A stretch of 64,000 nucleotides of DNA from Sulfuricaulis limicola (GTDB lineage: Bacteria; Pseudomonadota; Gammaproteobacteria; Acidiferrobacterales; Sulfurifustaceae), in NCBI RefSeq assembly GCF_002355735.1, contig NZ_AP014879.1, forward strand, positions 868,001 through 932,000, given 5' to 3'. The stretch's first letter is position 1, and each line of letters opens with the position of its first letter. The notes below the pieces were generated by a model. The model saw only the letters and a list, made by a program, of their open reading frames with translations, was not told the origin of the DNA and searched no databases. The translations under genes were made by a program, and so were the position numbers. Shown here piece by piece: positions 28,099-36,423 of the stretch.

Positions 28099-28776
28099 TT
28101 AGTCCAAAGATACGCGCAATGCCGCCGCGGCGGCCCAGGGCGCGAAGGTCAGGGCCAGCGCGAGAAAGGCTCCCAGCAGGGAAAAATGCGCTCCGGTATC
28201 GATGCCGGCAATGACTCCCGCCACGCTGCCGGCGCCGAAAATCAGGATCGGAGTATACAACGGCAATACCAGCAGCGAAACCAGCACGCCGCCGCCGCGC
28301 AAGCCCAGTGTCAGCGCCGCGCCGACCGCGCCGAGCAGGCTCAGGATCGGTGTCCCCAGCAGCAGCGACAGCACGAGCGTGCCGATGGCGGATTCCGGCA
28401 GGTGCATCTGCACCGCCAGCAGGGGCGAGATCAGCACCAGCGGCAGGCCGGTGAGCGTCCAGTGGGCCGCGATCTTGGTCAGTGCCAGCAACGCCAGCGG
28501 ATAGGGCGCCAGCGCCATCTGCTCCAGGGTGCCGTCCGCGTGGTCGTTGGCGAACAGCCGGTTGAGCGAAAGCATGGTCGCAAGCAGCGCCGCGACCCAG
28601 ATGACGCCGGGTGCGATGGTGCGCAGCACCGCAGGCTCGGGTCCGAGACCCAACGGAAAAAGGCTGACCACGATCACGAAAAAAACCAGCGGTGTCAGGA
28701 TGTCCGTGCTGCGGCGCATGGCAACCGTCAGGTCGCGCCAGAACAGGCGGGCAATGGCTTGCAGTAATTTCGGCAC
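28099..28776 (-). CDS. ccmB: Heme exporter permease CcmB
   Basis: 225 residues from a GTG at 28776, one base after the ccmA stop. This gives an N-terminus (PKLLQAIARLFWRDL) that fits the family. A TTG at 28821 would overlap ccmA by 44 bases and add an untypical leader. Six hydrophobic segments include ILTPLVFFVIVVSLFPLG and AALLATMLSLNRLF. It is the membrane partner of the CcmA ATPase. No clear Shine-Dalgarno site is visible, which fits translational coupling to ccmA. Confidence 0.93.
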   Translation of the reverse strand: MPKLLQAIARLFWRDLTVAMRRSTDILTPLVFFVIVVSLFPLGLGPEPAVLRTIAPGVIWVAALLATMLSLNRLFANDHADGTLEQMALAPYPLALLALTKIAAHWTLTGLPLVLISPLLAVQMHLPESAIGTLVLSLLLGTPILSLLGAVGAALTLGLRGGGVLVSLLVLPLYTPILIFGAGSVAGVIAGIDTGAHFSLLGAFLALALTFAPWAAAAALRVSLD

Positions 28777-28777
28777 G

Positions 28778-29389
28778 CTAGGTGACCCGGATATGCAGAA
28801 TGGATTTGGTATCGACGTCAATTTCCTGGTGCGAGGTGATGACGATCATTCCTCCTTGGGAAAGATGCTCGATCAGTATGTTTGTCATCAGGGCCACCGA
28901 ATCCACGTCGAGCCCGCTCAAGGGTTCGTCCAGAATCCACAGCGGCTTGTGTTCAACCAGCAGACGCGCGAGCGCGAGCCGGCGCTTCTGGCCCTGCGAC
29001 AGAATTTTGGAAGGGAAGTGGTGATACGCGGCGAGACCGAGACGCTCCAGCGTCGTTCCGATGCGCGCATGGTCCGCGTCGCCGCTCAGGCTGGTAGCCA
29101 CGTGGAGATTTTCGACCGGCGTCAGGTCGCCCTGGATACCGTTGGCATGCCCGATGTAGGCGAGCTGGGCGCGATAGTCGTCGCCGAGTTTGTGGATGGC
29201 GTTGCCGAGCCAGCGAATCTCGCCGGCGTGGGCGCGCGTCAAGCCGCAGAGCGTGCGCAACAGGGTGGTCTTGCCGCTGCCGTTGACGCCGGTCACGTGC
29301 ATCAGCTCTCCCGGCTTGAGCGAGAAGGACAGGCGGCTGAACAGCGGCCGGTCGCCGCGGACGCATTCCAGATCGACTGCTTCCAGCAA
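28778..29389 (-). CDS. ccmA: Cytochrome c biogenesis ABC ATPase CcmA
   Basis: 203 residues from a TTG at 29389, chosen because GGAGG lies 6 bases upstream (29396-29400) and the resulting LLEAVDLECVRGDRPLF start is typical. An upstream start at 29425 would lie before that ribosome site. Walker A is GVNGSGKTTLL, the signature is LSQGQKRRLALAR, and Walker B is PLWILDEPLSGLD. It powers release of holo-CcmE from CcmC. It is the first gene of ccmABCDE-ccmG, directly downstream of tRNA-Arg on the same strand. Confidence 0.95.
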   Translation of the reverse strand: MLEAVDLECVRGDRPLFSRLSFSLKPGELMHVTGVNGSGKTTLLRTLCGLTRAHAGEIRWLGNAIHKLGDDYRAQLAYIGHANGIQGDLTPVENLHVATSLSGDADHARIGTTLERLGLAAYHHFPSKILSQGQKRRLALARLLVEHKPLWILDEPLSGLDVDSVALMTNILIEHLSQGGMIVITSHQEIDVDTKSILHIRVT

Positions 29390-29435
29390 AGACGTCCTCC
29401 CCCGGACAGGTTGAAGATACATCAATCTTTGAACT

Positions 29436-29511
29436 TGGTGCCCCAGGCCGGAGTTGAACCGGCGACCTGCCGCTTAGGAGGCGGCCGCTCTATCCACTGA
29501 GCTACCGGGGC
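29436..29511 (-). tRNA. tRNA-Arg (anticodon CCU)
   Basis: 76 bases with encoded CCA. The acceptor arms GCCCCGG and CTGGGGC pair almost fully, the T-loop reads TTCAACT, and the anticodon loop CTCCTAA gives CCU, decoding AGG. It lies just upstream of ccmA. Confidence 0.95.
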
Positions 29512-29605
29512 CCGCCGCTATTCTAGCAGCAGGACGGGACAAAACCGCCCGGCGGCATGCCGGGCCATAAATGAAAATGGCCGGTAATTCCGGCCATTTC
29601 GGGAT

Positions 29606-29681
29606 TGGTGGAGCGGAAGGGGATCGAACCCTCGACCTCTGCATTGCGAACGCAGCGCTCTCCCAGCTGAGCTACCGCCCC
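29606..29681 (-). tRNA. tRNA-Ala (anticodon CGC)
   Basis: 76 bases with encoded CCA. The acceptor stem contains the G3-U70 wobble pair that identifies alanine tRNAs. The anticodon loop TTCGCAA gives CGC, decoding GCG. It may be co-transcribed with tRNA-Arg. Confidence 0.93.
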
Positions 29682-29769
29682 GTTTTAGAAATAAGCTGTC
29701 AGTCTTACTCAAGTCTTTCAGGGAAATAAGCGATAGCGAGAAAAAATTCGACCACGCTGTAAATCCCTG

Positions 29770-29789
29770 CCTGCCGTTGAGGCGGCAGG
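29770..29789. other. Short hairpin after the O-antigen-ligase-like gene
   Basis: CCTGCCG-TTGAGG-CGGCAGG forms a perfect 7-bp stem, about 50 bases past the stop of the leftward gene. There is no T run after it on either strand, so it is at best a weak terminator. Confidence 0.3.
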
Positions 29790-29837
29790 ATTGTATGCCA
29801 CTCCACTTGATTTAGAAAGATATTGGCATTTGCAGCG

Positions 29838-31781
29838 TTATTGGCCATATGTGCCCACCGGAGATTTGCCTGACTTTAGCCTGATTTCCAGCTCTATCAG
29901 TTTCAGGAAATATTGATTCGCTTCGTCGTTCCGGCCCATGTCGCGGTAGATTTTTGAGAGCTGGGCATAATAGCCCGGAAGCTCGGGATTATCATCATAG
30001 TAGTATGGAATGCCTCCCTCGAGCACCTGAACCGCCGCAGCCGTTTTTTTCTCGGCCATCAGCATTTTCGCATACTCAACCCGGGTTTTATAAAGTTTCG
30101 GATTGAGCTTGAGTGCATGACTGTATTCCTGATAAGCCAGATCCCGCCATCCGTTACCCGCCAGTTCGGGATTATTCTGATAAATCAACCCCCGGACAAC
30201 GGAGATGTTCCAGCGCAAGGGGTTCAGCTGCTCGGCCTGATCGAGGAATCGCAGAGCATCTTTATACACAGCCGTTCTGGCGCGAAGATCCGAAGCCGGG
30301 AGTTGCGTGAGGCCATGCCGGAACAGATTGGCACGCGCAACGAAAATCCTGTCATCAGAAGGGGTAAATCTTGCCGCGAGCCCAAATGCTTCATTCGCCT
30401 CTTGCAGTTCGCCACGGGTGGAATGTTCCAATGCCTTTTCCGACAATAGATCACCCGCGCTCAGACGGACAAAGTAGGATAAGGGTATAAGCATGACCAT
30501 CAATATGATGCTCACATAAAATCTTTTACCAACAAACTTCGCAGGCTGGAAGTTAAGATAGCCGGCGGGATTTTGCCGCGCGGCCAGATGATGGAACCTG
30601 GCCAGGATTGCACCGGCGATCAACAGTATGGAGGGGATATAAAAATTAAAATCGACAAATGTATGCAAGGCGATCGCCAGCAGCCCGCCAAACAAGGCGA
30701 TTAATTCGATTCTTGCTTTCGGGCCAAGACTGGCCGAACGAAGTTTTGTTATCAACATCCACAGGACGGATGCAAGAACTGTGACCAGAAGGAGCAGCGC
30801 CGGCAATCCAGCCTCAATCCATATCTGCAAGTAATCGTTGTGAACGAAAAAACCGGCGCTCGAGTCCAGGGGATGTCGGTAAGGTGGCCAAACAAAGCGG
30901 AAATTCCCCAGGCCAATACCCAGCCAGGGAGACTCCATAAGCATATCCCAGGCGCGCGTCCAGATAATGGCTCGAGTGTTATTTCCCGGCGTTAACCCTA
31001 TGCGCGCTATTCCTTCGCCCTGTGACACGATATTGGCCAGCAACAGGGCGCCAGCCAGGACGCATGACAGCATGAGCAAGCTGTTTTTTGGTGAATGTTT
31101 GCGTGAAACGAGCAACAGCAATGTCATGCACGCAATCAGGCTTAAAGTGGCGCCGCGACTTGCCGTGAGGAAGACAGAAAAAAACAGGCAAAAAAGAAAG
31201 CCCGCAAATGCCAATGTAAATCCGCTGATGTGTTTGTTCCTTGCTGCGGCAAGCAGAAAATATCCTGCGGCCGGAATCGCAATGAGATTCAGGATTGCCG
31301 CGTGGGTGTTACGCGTGACAAAAACGGATTTTGGTTCAGTGCCCGCAAAGAAAAACTGATATATAGCTGTCATGGCCAGAGAAAAGCCGATAAACATTAT
31401 TATTTTTGACACATGACGCCATATCCGCTCATGATCCCGCGAAAGGACGCTGGTCCAGAACACAAGAGGCAGGATTCCTATCCACCAGAAATACACCGTG
31501 CTGATCCACGGAACCCGGCTCCAGCAGACCGATACCGCCAGCCATATCCATAGCAGGGTCAGGCTTAGCGTTAAAGGCGATCTGGGTATGCGGATGCCGC
31601 CTGCGTATCCTTGCATGACGATCATGGCGGTCCAGAGGAGGAGCATCACCAGCGCCATGGCCAGGTACACCAGCCTCAGCTCATGAATGAATAGCAGCAA
31701 AACAAGTGAACAGAAAAAAAATGCCACAGGCGCTGATTTGAAGACGACATCAGGAATCTTGTCCTTCATGTGTTTCTTCAT
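29838..31781 (-). CDS. O-antigen ligase/polymerase-like membrane protein with C-terminal TPR
   Basis: 647 residues. About ten to twelve membrane segments fill the first 430 residues. The Wzy_C/ligase region contains FLTASRGATLSLIAC and the periplasmic loop with ESPWLGIGLGNFRF and FVHNDYLQIWIEAGLPAL; HNDYL is the usual family motif. The C-terminal third is TPR-like (ALKLNPKLYKTRVEYAKML). Proteins of this layout transfer polyprenol-linked glycans to lipid A or, as PglL/PilO types, to pilins. The nearby pilA and glycosyltransferases make the pilin option worth considering, but the substrate cannot be told from sequence. Confidence 0.85.
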   Translation of the reverse strand: MKKHMKDKIPDVVFKSAPVAFFFCSLVLLLFIHELRLVYLAMALVMLLLWTAMIVMQGYAGGIRIPRSPLTLSLTLLWIWLAVSVCWSRVPWISTVYFWWIGILPLVFWTSVLSRDHERIWRHVSKIIMFIGFSLAMTAIYQFFFAGTEPKSVFVTRNTHAAILNLIAIPAAGYFLLAAARNKHISGFTLAFAGFLFCLFFSVFLTASRGATLSLIACMTLLLLVSRKHSPKNSLLMLSCVLAGALLLANIVSQGEGIARIGLTPGNNTRAIIWTRAWDMLMESPWLGIGLGNFRFVWPPYRHPLDSSAGFFVHNDYLQIWIEAGLPALLLLVTVLASVLWMLITKLRSASLGPKARIELIALFGGLLAIALHTFVDFNFYIPSILLIAGAILARFHHLAARQNPAGYLNFQPAKFVGKRFYVSIILMVMLIPLSYFVRLSAGDLLSEKALEHSTRGELQEANEAFGLAARFTPSDDRIFVARANLFRHGLTQLPASDLRARTAVYKDALRFLDQAEQLNPLRWNISVVRGLIYQNNPELAGNGWRDLAYQEYSHALKLNPKLYKTRVEYAKMLMAEKKTAAAVQVLEGGIPYYYDDNPELPGYYAQLSKIYRDMGRNDEANQYFLKLIELEIRLKSGKSPVGTYGQ

Positions 31782-31918
31782 GTGCCTGAATTTTATGCGC
31801 TATGCTTTGGTATGAGGGTGGTTTGGCGCGCCCGAGCGTTATTTTTTGATGCACGCGGCCGCCACTGCATCAATCTGCTAGATATATGGTAGACCATACT
31901 TAAAATTACGCACCTTCA

Positions 31919-32518
31919 ATGGAAGACGAAAACTTCAGGGACAAATACACCAAGAGTGGCATGATTGGCCGGTTTCTTGTAAACCGCTTTTTTTCCCAAT
32001 TCAGCGAGCTCATTGAACAGTGCGGCACGGATATCACCACCGTGCTGGAGATTGGTGCCGGCGAGGGTTTTTCGACACAAAGAATCGCAAATTTGCTGGG
32101 ATCCGGAGTCCGGCTTGAAGCGTCCGAGTATCGCGGTGATCTGGTTTCCAGGGCTGCTGCAAGAAATCCCGGAGTTAATGTCCGCCAGGAATCCATTTAT
32201 AGTCTGGACAGGCCGGATCATGCCTTTGATATTCTGATTTGCCTTGAAGTGCTGGAGCATCTGGAAAATCCTCAAGCGGCGCTGCAGGAACTTGCCAGGG
32301 TATCGAAAAAATATGTGGTTATTTCGGTCCCACGCGAGCCCATCTGGAGGATATTGAACATGGCGCGCGGGAAGTACCTTGGAAGTCTTGGGAATACGCC
32401 GGGTCATATTCAACATTGGTCATCCAGAGGGCTGCGCGATTTTGTTTCACCCCGGTTCAGGATTGTGGACATGCGAAAGCCCCTGCCCTGGACCATTTTG
32501 CTGCTGAAACCGGCATAG
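31919..32518 (+). CDS. Class I SAM-dependent methyltransferase
   Basis: 199 residues. Motif I reads VLEIGAGEGFSTQRIA (about 41-56), and the post-I acidic region and motif II/III read FDILICLEVLEHLENPQ. The C-terminal part (ISVPREPIWRILNMARG and GHIQHWSSRGLRDFV) resembles UbiE/Coq3-like or glycan-associated methyltransferases. The substrate is unknown; its position among glycan genes suggests a sugar or lipid carrier. It is the first of two rightward genes, divergent from the O-antigen-ligase-like gene. Confidence 0.85.
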   Translation: MEDENFRDKYTKSGMIGRFLVNRFFSQFSELIEQCGTDITTVLEIGAGEGFSTQRIANLLGSGVRLEASEYRGDLVSRAAARNPGVNVRQESIYSLDRPDHAFDILICLEVLEHLENPQAALQELARVSKKYVVISVPREPIWRILNMARGKYLGSLGNTPGHIQHWSSRGLRDFVSPRFRIVDMRKPLPWTILLLKPA

Positions 32519-32526
32519 TGGCTTTC

Positions 32527-33462
32527 ATGAAATCCAGATTTGGTTTGGTGCTCAGCTCCCTCTTTGCGGGGGGCGTCATTGTCTATTTCCTGTTCTCCTT
32601 GTGGAAACAATGGCAAACAGGACTTCTGGAGAATTTTACCTATTCGATTACCGGTATTCTCACAAGCATGCTGGGCATGGTTGGCCTGGTTGTCTTGATG
32701 GCGTTGCTGTGGCGTTGGCTTTTGGAGTTGCTGGTTAAAAAAAAACCTTCATTGAAAGCAGTATTAAAAATTCAAATCCTGTCCTGGCTGGGACGATACA
32801 TGCCTGGAAAGGTCGGCATGTTGCTTGGAAAGGTGCTGCTGGGAAAGGAAATCGGCCTGCCCGGAGCGGCTCTGGCCTCTTCGGTTTTGTATGAACATTT
32901 ATTATTCATAAGCAGCGGTTTTAGTATTGTCTTGCTTACCCTTGGCTCATCTGTCGTTGCCAAACTGATTTCTATCGATATATCGGTGATGCAGGTTATC
33001 TTGCTGGTCGGTGTTATTTTGATATCAGCTCCATACCTGATTAAAACGGCGTTTTATCTGTTGGAAAAAATAATGACGCCCGGAGATCATAAAGACATCG
33101 CTGTTTTGTCTCTCCAGAACACGGGCCTCATGTTTCTCGGATATCATCTTGCCCATATATCCGCCGGGGCCGGGTTTTTCTTGTTGCTCCACACCCTGAT
33201 TCCAGGAATTGGCATTACAGCGCTGTCGGCGGTTGGCATCATCACGGCAGCACATCTTGCAGGGATACTGGCTTTCTTCGCGCCGGCGGGTCTGGGGGTC
33301 AGAGAGTCTGTGATGACCTGGCTTCTGCTGCCTTATATGAGCCTGGATAACGCTTTATCGATATCAATTTTGACGCGAGCATGGAGCACTGTCGCAGATG
33401 GAATATTGATGGGTGGGTTGCTGTTATTGAGGTCCGGCAAGCGACCAGTGCAGCATCGATGA
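32527..33462 (+). CDS. UPF0104/LPG-synthase-type integral membrane protein
   Basis: 311 residues from the ATG at 32527, eight bases after the methyltransferase stop; a GTG at 32518 would add three residues. Seven to eight membrane segments are visible. The family blocks are LGRYMPGKVGMLLGKVLL near residue 95 and HLAGILAFFAPAGLGVRESVM near 250, typical of the membrane half of lysyl-phosphatidylglycerol synthases (YbhN/AglD-like). No soluble aminoacyltransferase domain is present. Related proteins have been linked to lipid or polyprenol flipping in glycan pathways; that role is inferred here. Confidence 0.85.
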   Translation: MKSRFGLVLSSLFAGGVIVYFLFSLWKQWQTGLLENFTYSITGILTSMLGMVGLVVLMALLWRWLLELLVKKKPSLKAVLKIQILSWLGRYMPGKVGMLLGKVLLGKEIGLPGAALASSVLYEHLLFISSGFSIVLLTLGSSVVAKLISIDISVMQVILLVGVILISAPYLIKTAFYLLEKIMTPGDHKDIAVLSLQNTGLMFLGYHLAHISAGAGFFLLLHTLIPGIGITALSAVGIITAAHLAGILAFFAPAGLGVRESVMTWLLLPYMSLDNALSISILTRAWSTVADGILMGGLLLLRSGKRPVQHR

Positions 33463-33479
33463 TTGGCTGACCAGCAGGA

Positions 33480-34340
33480 TTACTTTTCCTTTCCGCTGTA
33501 GAGCAGCATCGTAATCTGTTCGGAGACAAGCCCAATAAGAAATATCAGCACTGAAACGCTGAACAGCAGGGCGCTCATGTTGGTAAACCGTCCTGAAGTT
33601 ACAAAGGTATAGATGTAATAAAAAAGCCCGGTCAGAAAGAATGAAAAACTGATGGGAACGAATAACTTCATCGGCGAATACAGCGCGCCAATTTTGAAAA
33701 TAATCAGAAAGAAACGAACGCCATCCCGTATAGGCTGAATATGGCTGGCACCTCTGCGCTTGCTGGCATGGATGGGAACGTAGGCTACGGAATAGCCCGC
33801 ACGAAAAAATGACATGGTGATTGTCGTGGGATAGGAGAAACCGTTCGGTAACAGATGGATAAACTCGCGGAATTTATCAGCCTTGACGGCGCGAAATCCG
33901 GAAGTCAGGTCTTCCACGTTCTGATTGACCATCCAGCTGGCAAGACGGTTATAGAGACTGTTGGCCCACCAGCGTCCGATATTGGCCTGTGATCCTCCGC
34001 TGCGGGCGCCCACCACCATGTCATAGCCTTGATCCAGCCTCGAGAGCAGAGTCTGGATGTCGTCAGGGTTGTGCTGACTGTCAGCATCCATAAACACCAG
34101 GACGTTGCCAGTGGCGGCGCGCGCGCCAGTCTTGACAGCCGCTCCGTTTCCCTTGCTGTATGGGTGAGAAACTACCGTCACTTGCTGTGATCTGCACAGA
34201 TCAGCTGTGCCATCGGTCGAGCCGTCGTCAACAACGATGATTTCCGCGTCGGTGAATAATGTGCGCAACTTCGGCAGGATCTTGGCGAGTCCAGCTTCCT
34301 CGTTCTTTGCCGGTATGATGATGGACAGCTTGTTCTGCAT
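33480..34340 (-). CDS. Family 2 glycosyltransferase, polyprenol-phosphate-sugar-synthase-like
   Basis: 286 residues. The GT-A nucleotide-binding start SIIIPAKNEEAGLAKIL and the DxD-type motif FMDADSQHNP are intact, together with TSGFRAVKADKF. Two C-terminal membrane segments follow. The layout matches dolichol/undecaprenyl-phosphate mannose or glucose synthases (DPMS/DpgS/GtrB-like), which make the lipid-linked sugar donors that GT-C enzymes use. It sits directly beside two TMTC-like GT-C genes in the same direction, so donor supply for them is the natural inference. It converges with the UPF0104 gene, 17 bases apart. Confidence 0.9.
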   Translation of the reverse strand: MQNKLSIIIPAKNEEAGLAKILPKLRTLFTDAEIIVVDDGSTDGTADLCRSQQVTVVSHPYSKGNGAAVKTGARAATGNVLVFMDADSQHNPDDIQTLLSRLDQGYDMVVGARSGGSQANIGRWWANSLYNRLASWMVNQNVEDLTSGFRAVKADKFREFIHLLPNGFSYPTTITMSFFRAGYSVAYVPIHASKRRGASHIQPIRDGVRFFLIIFKIGALYSPMKLFVPISFSFFLTGLFYYIYTFVTSGRFTNMSALLFSVSVLIFLIGLVSEQITMLLYSGKEK

Positions 34341-34508
34341 TCTGTTGTTTTGTTGATCCGTATCAGTTATTCACTTATATAAAATCATAGCATCAACCGG
34401 GCAACGCGGCGTCTGGGCGAATAAAATTTGTCAGCGCCAACGGTTCTGCTCCCCCCATGGCTTGATTATGAAGATCCTTAAACGCCAGCACGTGATGGTT
34501 ATTGGTTT

Positions 34509-36419
34509 TTACCGGGTACGCGTATCTGTGCGGGTAGTAATGGAACCGATGGCTCGCTGAAAATCTCCCGACTCGGCGTACAGCCGCGCGGTATTGGACA
34601 GAATCAGTCGGTGATAGGAGTCGGTTGTCATGGTGTTTTTAGCTGCTATCACATGCCATTCCAGGACATTTCCGGCAAGCGGCCGACAATACGCCGTATT
34701 GCTGATTACGCAGGTAAAGAGATTGTTCAGGGTCATGATCGTGTGGGCGGTAATGGGCCGTTCTTTCAGCAGCGTTTTGATGACCTCATCATTTGATGAT
34801 TCGTGGTAATAATTAATAATGCCACCATTGCTTGAAACCTTGATGGAATCAGGCATGCCCGCTACCAGAACCGGCTTGTCATCGGCAGATGCACCTGACG
34901 CAGCGACGGCAGAAGTAACCTTCAGCGAGAATTGCGCGAGGAGCAGTTGCAGGTCCATGCGAAAACCGGCTTCATGGGGGGCGGCATGGATGCCATTTAA
35001 TATGTATCGAACGGCGGCAATGGCATCGTTCTTTTCCAGAATGCTTGCATGCGCCGCGAGATTATTCGCCCTGGGTGAATTCGGGTGGTTGGTGACGCAA
35101 TGTTCCGCGAGCGTGTAGAAATCCTTCCACGTTCCAGCCAGGCTCCAGGTACCGAAACCGAATACCATGATTATGACAACAGCAAAACCTGTTATGACCT
35201 TGCTGTTTCCGGTTGTTTTTTGCAGAAAATGGACAATGGTATAAGTGGCAGCAAAAATAATTCCCAGGCTTGGGAGGTAATTGCGATGTTCAAACGCAAT
35301 TTCGAGTCCGAAGATGCTCGATTCCAGGCTATGCCCCACCAGAAACCAGAGGATGGCAAAAGCGGCAAGCGGGTATTTGCGGCGTAAGATCAAGGCGAAT
35401 GCCGCCGCCGCGCATATTCCCGCGACGGCAGGAAGCGTGCTGACCGGGTCCAGCAGACTGGTGCTCAGTGAGATGTCGTCATGAAACAGACCGAGCCGAT
35501 GCGTGCTGGGTACAAGGATAAGGCTGAGATAAAACCACAGAACGCGCGCCTCGGTTAACAGGCGTTCGGAAAGGGAAAAGTTTCGCTGAGCATAGGTGTG
35601 CATCACGAAATCAGGATGAGTGGCCAGATAACCGATAAACATCGCTACCGGCACAAGGACCAGACAAAAATGGAATATCGCCAGCCTTTTCCGGACAGGT
35701 CTATTAAGGGAATTGGACCGATAGAGGGTGACCTCGATGACAAATGCGAATAGAGGCAAAAGGGCGGCGTTTTCCTTGGCTCCGAGTCCGAGGAGTGTGC
35801 CGATGACCAGACCGGCACCCATCAGCATGAATCCGGCCGGTTCTGACTTCTCGAGCTTTTCTCGGCCATGGATGTAGGCAATCAGTCCGAGAATGACAAA
35901 CAGGGCGGAGAGGCTGTTCATCCGTTGCACTACATAGAGCACGTTCGTCAACTGGATGGGATGTAATGCCCACAGCGTGGCAGCCAGCCCGGCAACCTGG
36001 AGTTTTTGTTTATCGCCCAGTCCGGCAATCAGTGCCGGGCTGTGCATGAGCCGGAGCGCCAGGAAATAGACAAGAATGGAATTGATGATATGTATCACTA
36101 CATTCGTCAGTTTGAACGGGAACGTGTTGTCAAAGCCACCGGCGAAGTAATGATTCAAAGCGAAGCTCAGCGCCGCCAGCGGGCGCTTGAGCGGGCCGCT
36201 GTCATTGCTCCACATGGCTTGTTGTATGCCGTCCCGGGTGATTTCCTTGAGGGCGATGGCCTTGACCGAGGTGATGTTCGGCTCGTCATCCAGGACGTAA
36301 GGACCGTGCAGACCGGGAAAATATGCCAGAATCAGCAGAAAAATCAGGGAAAGAATGACAGTGGCATGAGAAATCAGTTGTGCCATTTCATGGCCGCTGC
36401 ATTTTTTCCCCGGCTGCAT
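34509..36419 (-). CDS. TMTC-like GT-C membrane protein with TPR, copy 2
   Basis: 636 residues (possibly 625 from an internal Met). About ten membrane segments occupy the first 430 residues. The first periplasmic loop has the Asp-Asp motif GPYVLDDEPNI, and RPLAALSFALNHYFAGGF and PFKLTNVVIHIINS follow. The C-terminal region is TPR-like (ENDAIAAVRYILNGIHAAP-type helices). The architecture matches TMTC/GT-C transferases that use polyprenol-phosphate sugars. It begins four bases after the stop of its paralogue. Being in the pilA neighbourhood it could glycosylate pilin or another secreted protein; the substrate is unproven. Confidence 0.8.
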   Translation of the reverse strand: MQPGKKCSGHEMAQLISHATVILSLIFLLILAYFPGLHGPYVLDDEPNITSVKAIALKEITRDGIQQAMWSNDSGPLKRPLAALSFALNHYFAGGFDNTFPFKLTNVVIHIINSILVYFLALRLMHSPALIAGLGDKQKLQVAGLAATLWALHPIQLTNVLYVVQRMNSLSALFVILGLIAYIHGREKLEKSEPAGFMLMGAGLVIGTLLGLGAKENAALLPLFAFVIEVTLYRSNSLNRPVRKRLAIFHFCLVLVPVAMFIGYLATHPDFVMHTYAQRNFSLSERLLTEARVLWFYLSLILVPSTHRLGLFHDDISLSTSLLDPVSTLPAVAGICAAAAFALILRRKYPLAAFAILWFLVGHSLESSIFGLEIAFEHRNYLPSLGIIFAATYTIVHFLQKTTGNSKVITGFAVVIIMVFGFGTWSLAGTWKDFYTLAEHCVTNHPNSPRANNLAAHASILEKNDAIAAVRYILNGIHAAPHEAGFRMDLQLLLAQFSLKVTSAVAASGASADDKPVLVAGMPDSIKVSSNGGIINYYHESSNDEVIKTLLKERPITAHTIMTLNNLFTCVISNTAYCRPLAGNVLEWHVIAAKNTMTTDSYHRLILSNTARLYAESGDFQRAIGSITTRTDTRTR

Positions 36420-36423
36420 ATTT